This document shows positions 55,604 to 64,000 of a stretch of 64,000 nt of DNA, piece by piece. The stretch covers positions 62,001 through 126,000 of the forward strand of contig JAOWCC010000751.1 of the NCBI GenBank assembly GCA_030867875.1, written 5' to 3'. The position numbers and the translations under genes are program-made. Within the stretch, counting starts at the first letter, position 1. Each line of letters opens with the position of its first letter. The notes under the pieces are model-generated. The model had not been told where the DNA came from, made no database searches, and saw only the letters and a program-made list of their open reading frames with translations. Source of the DNA: Actinernus sp. WN-2022 (lineage: Eukaryota; Cnidaria; Anthozoa; Actiniaria; Actinernidae).

Positions 55604-57380
55604 AGCTTCTAAATGCAAGAGTTTGTCCGTTTCTCAAGGTAGCGGCCTTACTGATAGGTTTAGGGCAACACTGGATGCTATCCAGATATAGTCGTATATT
55701 AAAATCAGTGAATATTCCGTGCTTGCTTCAGAATCTGATTAGCTCGTTCGTACTTTCCAGCCGCACCAGTAAATTATCTTACTCGCGGCTTCGTAAAGCT
55801 CACTGTTTACAGTGGATCTCACGATTTTGTGGTGTTATCGTCTATCTAATTTTGAATTCGTTCTTCTTCATTTAAATAGCGCCACAAATTCCACCAGTCA
55901 CTTGCAAAAATCGAATAGGAAGCAAAAAATATCACTTTCGATGTCATTAACTTTGACTAGCTGACGGATAAGCTTTTCAACATTACACTCAAGCTGCTTT
56001 TCAAGTGGTATCCAATCTCATTTGGATTTTCAATTTCCAAGCTGAAAACTAAATTAAGCAGTAATTGATCCAGATGGCGAAAACATGTCCAGCTGGTCAA
56101 AGGAACATCCTGTCAAACAATTAATTTTACCGGTGCATAACTATATAAGTATAAAATTTAAAGCTTAGAATATTGTGATTAGGTTAAAGCTACCAACGCT
56201 GGGTTATCACAAAATTATTTGAAATGTGGTGAGGAAACTTACTCGGGTGGTTTCCATGTTAAATTCACCAGAAAGAGTTATCAACATCCTACCCCGTGCC
56301 TCACCGCATCCATCCAAGATACTTAATCACTGAGTTTTTTATTCAAATATTGAGTGACATGCTAATGAATCCGTGGCCAGAGAAACAAAAGAGTCATTAT
56401 AAACTCTGCGACAAATTTCAGTTCCAGAGAAAATGCAATAAAGACAGTCATTAAAAGATCGCCGCTAGATTCCATCCGCCAGGTCACAATCCCGAAATGC
56501 ACTGCAATGCACTACTATTTCGACGTTTTACACCTCATCCATAAGGGCGTGGTCTCTGTATTTTAACAGTTACGTTTAGCCACATGTTCAATGTATGCCG
56601 AAAAACAACATAACGAACGAGCATACCAACATTGGTGATTCTGTAGAATTTGAGTGTTGAAGCATAAAATGCTGTAAAATTACAGCGATTTGAAATTAGA
56701 AAGAACCATGTAGGCCTTTCCAGCCTCGCTTTCATGTATTTTCTACATTTAAAATGCCAATAACTCGACAGCAATTTGCTTTCAAACTCAGGTAATTACT
56801 AATTTAGGTACGATCTGTCATGTGGTAGCAATAGTTTCTCACATCAATCTTCCAATTTATGCAAATTAGGTGGTTGGCATTATGAACGAGATTGTTAGAT
56901 GAACAAGTACACTTTTAGCCTAGTACACTTTCCTCAACTATAAAAAAAACGGCTCCACGAATACTCGAACCGAAACCCTACCCGTGTATTAACCGAAACC
57001 CTAACCGTCACTATCCCTTACACCACGAGGGATTTGCTGTTAACAACGGCTTTGTAGAACTTTTATGCTTTAGTGCAGTGCATTTCGGGATTGCGTCCTT
57101 CTGGCGGATGGAACCCAACCTCGTACTCAGGGGTATTCTCGGTCAGATCCAAGATGGCGGCTACTCCGAGAGAACGTGCCGCTTCTCCGAGAGATGCTGG
57201 TCAACTTCGTTCCTAAGGGGTCTTTACGCGCCTAATCCAAGATGGTTACGAAAGTACCCCTGGTACAGGTTGGTCACGTGATCTAAAAATATGCCCAACA
57301 TCTGGGCATATTTTGAGGAGCATCCGCCATCTTGGATTCATCATCGCTGAAGAACGGTTAACGGCAAGGAAGCACGGCAG
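55604..57380. other. Upstream flank of the second GPCR: no gene
   Basis: A decayed relative of the 34042-34485 element is at about 56535-56900 (CAAATTAGGTGG, GCATTATGAACGA). An AAGATGGCGGCTACT string at 57160 lies in a stretch related to 8608-8680. Nothing coding recognised. Confidence 0.5.
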
Positions 57381-57388
57381 ACTTGCCT

Positions 57389-57457
57389 AGCCGCCATTTT
57401 GAAATTCCTTTATTACGATGTGACATTGTAATAAAGTAATTTCAAGATGGCGGCTAA
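57389..57457. mobile_element. Tiny palindromic element with an AAGATGGCGGC end
   Basis: TAGCCGCCATTTTGAAATTC then CTTTATTAC is mirrored by GTAATAAAG then TAATTTCAAGATGGCGGCTA; total about 69 bp. Confidence 0.82.
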
Positions 57458-57514
57458 CCCTGGAAGAGATCGTCAGTGAAACAAAACAGGTAAATCTGTC
57501 AAAAAAAAAATATA

Positions 57515-57835
57515 TGGAATGGGCTTCCAGCCAAACTACGCGAAACAAAGTCTCTTGTTTCTTTTAAGAAACAAGTTGCGACCACCACTCTCCTTAGTGA
57601 TTAATGTAATTATTTATATTTATCTAGTAGTTATCATTTGATAGGATACCTTTTATAATTACTTAAATCCTTTATGACCCAGAAAAATTGTAAATAAAAA
57701 TAATTTTAATATATTAGCTTAGCCTAGATATATCGCAATTTTGTAATTAGAATATTTTTTACCACACGGCTTCTATGGAAATCAGATTGTATCTGTTAGA
57801 ATTCTCCGTGTTTTAAATAAAGTTGGAATACAATC
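57515..57835 (+). pseudogene. LINE 3' end remnant
   Basis: Reads WNGLPAKLRETKSLVSFKKQ, ending at TAA 57602-57604, the usual C-terminal signature of LINE RT proteins, then an AT-rich 3' part ending near AAATAAAGTTGG. Everything upstream of WNG is missing. Confidence 0.78.
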
Positions 57836-58959
57836 TACCGTGCTCCCTTGGTTATCGATCGGTTGAACTGTGATCCCAATGAATTCCACCCGTACATTGT
57901 TGTTGAACTGAAGTTACAAGGGTGGCGCTGAAATTTTCAAAGTTTCAATTTCAACATCTTCATTCCCCACCTTTCCATATTAAATATACCTTAAATGTAC
58001 TCTGTGAAATTCAATTTAGGACGGAGCTTCGTATTAAAACCTTTGTGCGTGACAAGTAAAGCATATCGCGGAAGTGGGCTATTGTTTGTCCTTCAGAAAA
58101 AGCAAACAATGCCCTTGGCAGGTTTGTAAATTAAAGAAAGCACTGAATCATACAATAGAATAATCATTGCACCGTTAAGGTTATGCCACTAACTGGCATG
58201 CGCAGTTGGAGTATGGTGAAAAAAAATCACGTCCCACAATGATAAGATGGCTCGCGTTCTTAAAGAGAGTGACTGGTGAAAGTGAACTGACTGTCAGTTA
58301 ATTGAGGGCACAACCCTTGCATTGGTCGTCATACATGCAAGGGCTTTATTTGTATAAAGACCCGACCCGGGTATTTATACAGATTATATATTCAAGCGCT
58401 TTATCTGTATATTGACCCGAATCAATAGCCCTTTCATTCACAATGAGCAACTCTCTGTTGTCAAACCGGTCTTAGTCTATGAATAACAAGGAGAACCGAG
58501 CCGATCATGCAATAATTATGGTTCACAGTGCCGATAACCCTTACATATTTCAACCAACACGCTAAATTCCAATTCGATCTGTGGATTAGCCGGGACCTGG
58601 CTTTGATCAGCCCCCATGGTTGTTTCAGGTCTCGTTAGAAATTCAAAAATTCAGAGTTTTGATTAATCGCCCGGCCCGCTGGAATAAACGCCCCCTTCAG
58701 AGAAATTTCTGAAATCAGTCGCCCGCTCAGTTTATTCCTTCCCCTATTAATCAAGTCGAAGTGCACGTTACCGCTGCACGTATTTATTTGTTGTAATTAC
58801 TTTAAAATATAAGAATTTGAAGGGGCACCTCTCGAACAGTTTATGCTAGATAGATATCAATATTTATATAGGCACCATATTCAACTGACTTGTACATAGG
58901 TCTCAGACCTGCTGAGAAAGCTAACAAACGTAAGGTACAGGTATAGAAGTATCTGTGTT

Positions 58960-60600
58960 CAATGTACTTTAGCTATTATTTTTGCGTTTTTTGAAGCAGT
59001 CTTGTATATGTTTACAAACTTCTTTTTGTAATTTTAAAGGCGGATCTATTAGTAACTTAAAAACTACCTTTTCATCTTGATATTTTTGTTTCTGTAAATT
59101 TAATTTTCTATTCATAATATTGATCATATTTTTCCTTAAGTCATTGTAAAGGGGGCATCTTAACACAAAATGTAATTCGTCTTCTACTTCTTGTTTGTCA
59201 CATTATGGGCAGATTCGTTCTTCTGGCTTCAGGTTGGGCCTGGAATGTCGACCTTTTACAATTTCGAGGGGCGGCGTGGTTACTTATTCTTAGACGAGTT
59301 AGAGCTTCTCAATGATATGAACATTAGAGAGGTATGACTCAAGCGAATAGTTAATTTTAAAAGTACGATACGTACGAAATTTATTGCGTTGTCCTTCTTT
59401 TCTATCATCGTCGTTGATTTGGCTTAGCCAGCACTGGTATTCAATATCTTTTAATCTTTGTTTGAATAAATTTTCATATGCCTTTTGAATTACTGGGTTG
59501 ATCGGAGGATCATTCCAGATGTCTCCGAGACCAACCGTACATATGATAGTTTTCATTTTCTGATACCAATCAGCTTTGTTATTACCGTCTGTGCTATCTC
59601 TATATGTGTCCTGCGATAAACATGTACGTTCTGGGTTTATTCAGCTTGAGCCAGAACTTATAACTCCTTGTTTTCGCTTCCACTGAAAGAGGATATCCAT
59701 CTTCCAAGCTCTGCTCGGCAAGCATCAAGGGCACCCAACGAGTACTTTTTGAAATTCGTTTGAAACCAGTTGCCTGCGGCTCATTTAGCCATTTTAAGGC
59801 GCCTACTATGTCTTTTGACATATTCTAGAAAGCTATTAGCTGTTCGGATTTTCTAGGTGGAAATCGCGTCAACCGAAAATACTATGGCAAAATATTCCCG
59901 GCCTACGAATTTGTTAGTAGTCTAGATCATAAACAATATTTTTTTAGCCCAAGTAACTTCATGTTGCAAAGTTTTGTGGAGGTACGAATTTTTTAGGGGT
60001 TATTTTGGATCGTTTTGACTCTATTGATCAGACGAATTGGGACGTACGAATATTTTAGGGGAAACCTTTTAGTCTCTCTTTTCTTCTATAATTTTCTAGG
60101 GATTGAAAACAAATTTTCTAGCCAATATTTCAGAAAACAATTTTCTAGGGACATTTTATTCAAATCCGAAAGTTTTAGGCTAACTTACTCTCCCGAACAG
60201 CTTTTTAACCGAAAACTTCGTTGGATGCCCTTGAAGCATTATTATAGAAGCGCTTTTGCTTACTCCCAGTAGACGTTTACATAACCTTGTGTGCATTATT
60301 ACTATTGGGTCTTTCTCTGTAGAATTCGTTATGTCTACCCCCTAGATTTCACTGCCAGAGAAGAATTGGTTTAATTAGGCAATCGAAGAGGCGTAAAGTT
60401 AATTTAATATCCGTTCGGAATTTTGTACCCATGGATTTCTTTAGTTCAAATAAAGCCTTCAGCGCTATCTTTTTCAGTTCAGGTTTAGCAAGGTTAAAAC
60501 TACCTATCGTGCTAAACATTAAGCCGAGGTTCTGGACTTGTACTGAACTTGAAACTTCACATCAGCTTAAGTTTTGAAATAAGTATGCATGGATACTCTA
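58960..60600 (-). pseudogene. Decayed LINE, RT C-terminal half
   Basis: On minus: LAKPELKKIALKALFELKKS and RLFDCLIKPILLW (about 60390-60510), LLGVSKSASIIMLQGHP (about 60240-60290), then an unrelated insert at about 59860-60225. After it: GYPLSVEAKTRSYKFWLKLN (about 59640-59700), YQCWLSQINDD (about 59405-59440) and CDKQEVEDELHFVLRCPLYN (about 59145-59205). The last is the zinc-knuckle-like C-terminus of this retroelement type, with one Cys-pair codon turned into a stop. Several frameshifts. It is intergenic between the GPCR and the transporter. Confidence 0.8.
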
Positions 60601-60775
60601 GGTACCAACTTTTGAAATAATCGTCCCCTTTTGGGGCTTATTAAAACTGAGAAAATAATCCGATTATTCGATGAAGTACAGTAAGTACGATCAAGCACCG
60701 CTTAGATTACAGTGCCGTGACTACTTAGACAACGAACCAATCACATTGTAGAACGAAACGCCAATCAGTGTCGAT

Positions 60776-61033
60776 TAGAGCGGATTTCAATTGAGTGTCG
60801 GAAGTGTTTTGGTTTTGCGTTTACTAAGCTCTCCCAGTATTGGCTGAGAAAGTAAACCAACCAATCAGAATCCAAAGTAAAACCAAACGCAAATTGGTTT
60901 TGGTTTTGCTTTGGTTTGTCATTGGCTCACAGGGAAGCCATTTATGAGTTACTTGTGATTACTCGCTCCTATGATTGGCTGGCTGTGGGTAATTTGCGTT
61001 TGGTTTCGCTATACTCAACTGAAAACCGCTCTA
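60776..61033. mobile_element. 258-bp MITE with TAGAGCGG ends
   Basis: The left end TAGAGCGGATTTCAATTGAG and the right end CTCAACTGAAAACCGCTCTA are inverted copies. The interior is rich in CCAAACGCAAAT/AGTAAACCAA motifs on both strands. Confidence 0.85.
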
Positions 61034-61555
61034 GTATAGGTAATCATGGATTCGAGTGCAATTCGGGATTAATTTAACGAGTGAGATTTTCAAAGAGTAT
61101 CAACATTGCACGAGCCGTAGCCGGCGAATGCAAATTGAGCTCTTTGAAAAATCTCCACTTCAAATTAATAAATTATGAATAATATTCATCGGCGTATATT
61201 TGTGGTTTTTTTCGTGATGTTATTCAAAGGATTTTGCTTCAGTTTTTCAACTTCTCCCGGCTGCTGTAAATGTGGAAATTTCTCTTTGTTATTGTTCTAC
61301 AATGTTGCAAAAGTTTGGAAACACCACCACCTCTCGGTCATCTGGTTGGATATAGTTACGTTTGTTCACATTTGAGGTATTACATGATTTGGTACTCAGA
61401 TATTGCATGATTCGGCACTGGTATTACACGATTTGGCACTGATGTTTAGCATAAATACAGCTGCTCTCAGCAAGTCCAATTCGAGAACTCATTGCATGTA
61501 GTTATTACAAGACAATAGCAAAATAGTAAAACAGGGAAGGCATTAAAAAAATTGC

Positions 61556-63742
61556 CTAAGGTGCAAAATGTAAACTGTATAACGCTTTACTGGCAAAGAA
61601 CAACCCAAAAACACAAGCTGACAAACCTAATGTAACTATTATTATATCTAGGAACTTCTCAGGGTATTTAGACTCCTTGAATCGTAATTTTAAATTAAGA
61701 AGACCTGGAAGAGTAAAAAGGAAAGAGGTGCTTGCAATACTGCCGATAAAAGCCATGAGAATAGCAAACTGTGGTATCGAAACAGCAGCCGCTAATGTTA
61801 AAAGTACAAAAAGCAAGCGAATAAAGACATACCAGACCTGGCTTGGCATCTTACGAATGAGGCATTCTCTTGGTATAATCTCTTCAACAGCCATTATGGC
61901 TACGTACACAAGAAATGGATACGAACATAAAACTTTGATACCGAGAGAACAACTAACAATATTGGACAGCAATCCATGGGGTAAATTATTAGTAATAAGT
62001 TGTTTGGTTAAAGATTTAAAAGTTAAGAATCCAAAAAGTGCTAAGAGTAATTTTAAAATCGCTGTAAAGGAATAGCAAATAATAATCACCCATTTGAAGT
62101 TTGACTTGTTAGCCATGCTGCCTTCTACGTTGAGTAAAATTGCATGCCCTCCGTAAGTAAATATGACGATGTTAATAGCGATTGGCACTCCCTCGTTATC
62201 CCAAACTGGGATGCTTTTTAGGTTCCAATCAGAGTGATGAGTTGTGCTGTACCAAAGTGTAATACCAATGGGTACTAAAATGGCAATTACACCAAGTAAA
62301 CTAGCCCATGCTACTTTGGACAGTGATTTTGGAAACACTAATGGGAGGACGATGACAGCTCCAACTACAGACCACATTCGTTCATTAAGAGACAGATTAG
62401 GGAATGTATTCCTTAAGAATGACCCACAAAGGACTAAGTACAATGCTGAAACCATAAGCATTGTAACAATTTGAAGGACTATGATTGCTTTGCGGCCATG
62501 TCGTGGCCAGAAGGCCTCTGCTAAATCTCCATAGGTTGTGCGCACACGAGTTTTGGCACCAGTTTCAGGATCTCTAACATAGAGACATCTTGCTAAGGAT
62601 AAGGCAGTATAGAAACAAAGAAACGGCAAAATTACAAGAGCAGCTAGAGAGGTTATTCCACCTTCACTGACGGCAAATGGTAGGCCAAGATCACTTCCAC
62701 CTTCAACCTGACATAACAACATCATCACAGCTTTCCAGAGGGTCATTTTACCAGGTGGTGGCCCATGTTCTTCTATTCGAATTTCTTCTAAACTATCAGA
62801 TGAATTAATCTCTGTGCTACCATGGTGACAAACACTGTTGTCATGAAGATCCACTTCTAGACAAATGTTGTCATGGCTACCGATATACTCATCGCTGAAG
62901 CTTTGTAGTTGGCAGGTTTCCATGCGTACAAGCTCAATGTATTCATTGCAATTACTACTGCTTTTATCGGTTTGTCCTCCAAATAACTGTGCAATTTCGA
63001 GAGAGTTGTCACTGTTGGGTAATGATCCATTACTGTTACATATATTGACATCTGCTAATACATTGTCTAAAGATCCATCATCAGTGTCCATGCAAAGGTT
63101 ATAGTGGCTCCCAAAATACTCATCTCCGGAGATTACTAGCTGGCAGGTCTCCATAGTGATAGCCTTGGCAAACTTGCTGCTGCCTTCCCTGGCTTGTCCC
63201 TGTCCTAATAATCCAGCAATTTCAAGTGATTTGTTACTGTGAGGTAGTGATCCATTACTGTTACATAACTTGCGGCAATCACTGCTACTTTCGTTGGCTC
63301 GTTGCTGTCCTAATATCTCAGCATTTTCGAGTGAGTTCAGTTTAGTGTCATTACATAATGAGCCATTACTGTTACAAACGTTGATATCTGCTAGTACTTT
63401 GTCTAATGATCCCACATTTTCCAGCCCACTTTCGTTGCTGCTTTCTTGGAGTCCAAATGGGTCTTTTTCTCCACCACAAGGAGAAGACCTAGCACTACTC
63501 GCTACCACTTCTCCACGGCTGTTACACAGAGCCACATCTTCAAGAAGTTTGTCCAGAGATCCAAATTCAGCCAGTTCACCTTCACAGCTGTTATTCATGT
63601 AGCCTTTCTCTTTTTCTAATACAGCCACAATTGGCAGGGACCCACTAGCACTGCTGACAGTTAAGGGTTCCATTTCACTATCCTGTGGCAGTAATTTATC
63701 AATATTACTCTCAAAACTGTCATTTTCAAGACCTTTATCCAT
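61556..63742 (-). CDS. SLC32/VIAAT-like amino-acid transporter with long repetitive N-terminus
   Basis: Single-exon ORF; I take the first ATG (63740-63742, MDKGLENDSF), giving 728 aa. The frame is open ten codons further to a GTG, and 16 bp upstream lies an in-frame TAA. Residues about 325-728 form an Aa_trans (AAAP) domain with about 10-11 membrane segments. It starts KMTLWKAVMMLLCQVEGGSDLGLPFA, in the position of the vesicular GABA/glycine transporter start (...VLGLPYA). Later VIAAT-like stretches are FTYGGHAILLNVEGSM, LITNNLP, SYPFLVYVAIMAVEE and a final IGSIASTSFLFTLPGL. Residues 1-324 are acidic, Ser/Asn-rich and internally repeated: GSLDKVLADINVCNSNGS-type units near 61, 111 and 223, CNSNGSLP at 160 and 236, and METCQL...SDEY(I/F)GSH at 197 and 274. 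Vertebrate VIAAT has an N-terminus of about 130 residues. Substrate is uncertain: GABA/glycine or other small amino acids. Lack of introns suggests a retrocopy origin or a cnidarian-expanded paralogue. Confidence 0.88.
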   Translation of the reverse strand: MDKGLENDSFESNIDKLLPQDSEMEPLTVSSASGSLPIVAVLEKEKGYMNNSCEGELAEFGSLDKLLEDVALCNSRGEVVASSARSSPCGGEKDPFGLQESSNESGLENVGSLDKVLADINVCNSNGSLCNDTKLNSLENAEILGQQRANESSSDCRKLCNSNGSLPHSNKSLEIAGLLGQGQAREGSSKFAKAITMETCQLVISGDEYFGSHYNLCMDTDDGSLDNVLADVNICNSNGSLPNSDNSLEIAQLFGGQTDKSSSNCNEYIELVRMETCQLQSFSDEYIGSHDNICLEVDLHDNSVCHHGSTEINSSDSLEEIRIEEHGPPPGKMTLWKAVMMLLCQVEGGSDLGLPFAVSEGGITSLAALVILPFLCFYTALSLARCLYVRDPETGAKTRVRTTYGDLAEAFWPRHGRKAIIVLQIVTMLMVSALYLVLCGSFLRNTFPNLSLNERMWSVVGAVIVLPLVFPKSLSKVAWASLLGVIAILVPIGITLWYSTTHHSDWNLKSIPVWDNEGVPIAINIVIFTYGGHAILLNVEGSMANKSNFKWVIIICYSFTAILKLLLALFGFLTFKSLTKQLITNNLPHGLLSNIVSCSLGIKVLCSYPFLVYVAIMAVEEIIPRECLIRKMPSQVWYVFIRLLFVLLTLAAAVSIPQFAILMAFIGSIASTSFLFTLPGLLNLKLRFKESKYPEKFLDIIIVTLGLSACVFGLFFASKALYSLHFAP

Positions 63743-64000
63743 TTCTGGTGAACTCAGAGTTGGTAGCGACACACACTGTTATGATGCGGCTTTTTCAATC
63801 TTTAGCACTAACACTGTCTTGGGATACATGTAACATGCTGGTTTAAATAAATCTTGTAATTTGAAAACAAAGCAAGATAATCCGAATTGTAATATTGTTT
63901 CTGTTATCAGTATTGAGTTCAGTGGGAAAGCCCTTGCTCTTAGAGACACAAGAGGCTTGGTAAATGTGGAGTTGAGCACTGCAGTCCTTGATATCTTCAA

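Noticed and set aside
55604..55618. Start of the second GPCR at 55618
   Set aside because: That codon is TTG; the first ATG is at 55603 and leaves a normal receptor N-terminus.
63743..63772. N-terminal extension of the transporter by ten codons
   Set aside because: The extension starts with GTG, preceded in frame by TAA; the first ATG is at 63742. An upstream exon joining at a CAG near 63776 cannot be excluded but has no support.
63779..64000. Minus-strand ORF upstream of the transporter
   Set aside because: Begins without ATG at the window edge, has no recognisable family and sits where a 5'UTR would be expected.
1..64000. CRISPR arrays or a prokaryotic-type defence system
   Set aside because: The regular arrays are contiguous tandem repeats without unique spacers, and the window is clearly eukaryotic.

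Overview
The window is eukaryotic nuclear DNA. Genes have many short exons with GT-AG introns, and introns and intergenic space are packed with SINEs, LINE remnants, palindromic MITE/fold-back elements and codon-sized minisatellites. Two intronless rhodopsin-like receptor genes, an SLC32-like transporter and the types of retroelement suggest an anthozoan cnidarian such as a stony coral or sea anemone. That assignment is inference from family resemblance; no search was run.

Five protein-coding genes can be supported. (1) On +, the 3' end of COPB1 (coatomer beta): six exons from 1050 to the stop at 14253; the 5' part lies upstream of the window. (2) On -, a complete CIAO3/NARFL gene (cytosolic iron-sulfur assembly): 22 exons from the ATG at 49339 to the stop at 17106, 483 aa, about 32 kb. 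Every boundary joins in frame at a GT/AG junction. (3) On +, an intronless class A GPCR (22833-23837) nested antisense in a 6.5 kb intron of CIAO3. (4) On -, a second intronless GPCR of neuropeptide-receptor type (54470-55603). (5) On -, a single-exon SLC32/VIAAT-like transporter with an unusually long repetitive N-terminus (61556-63742).

Layout: 1-14253 is the COPB1 3' end. Its introns hold a 30-bp minisatellite split by a tRNA-derived SINE, a 1.27 kb fold-back element, a GTTGCTGTGG-type array, a LINE carrying two nested DNA transposons, and a second 30-bp minisatellite. 14254-17105 is the tail-to-tail interval between COPB1 and CIAO3, filled by two inverted-repeat elements. 17106-49339 is CIAO3 with the nested GPCR, 36-, 39- and 35-bp minisatellites, several palindromic MITEs, a 1.4 kb fold-back element and a 1.24 kb tandem duplication. 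49340-54469 is intergenic MITEs and LINE debris, the last of it abutting the second GPCR. 55604-61555 is intergenic and includes a decayed minus-strand LINE. 61556-64000 holds the transporter and its upstream flank.

The genes do not form a pathway: COPB1 acts in Golgi vesicle traffic, CIAO3 in Fe-S protein maturation, the GPCRs in signalling and the transporter in amino-acid transport. The striking biology is structural: an antisense nested gene, transposons inside transposons with readable target-site duplications, and minisatellites whose units are multiples of three and which appear to have grown out of transposon sequence.
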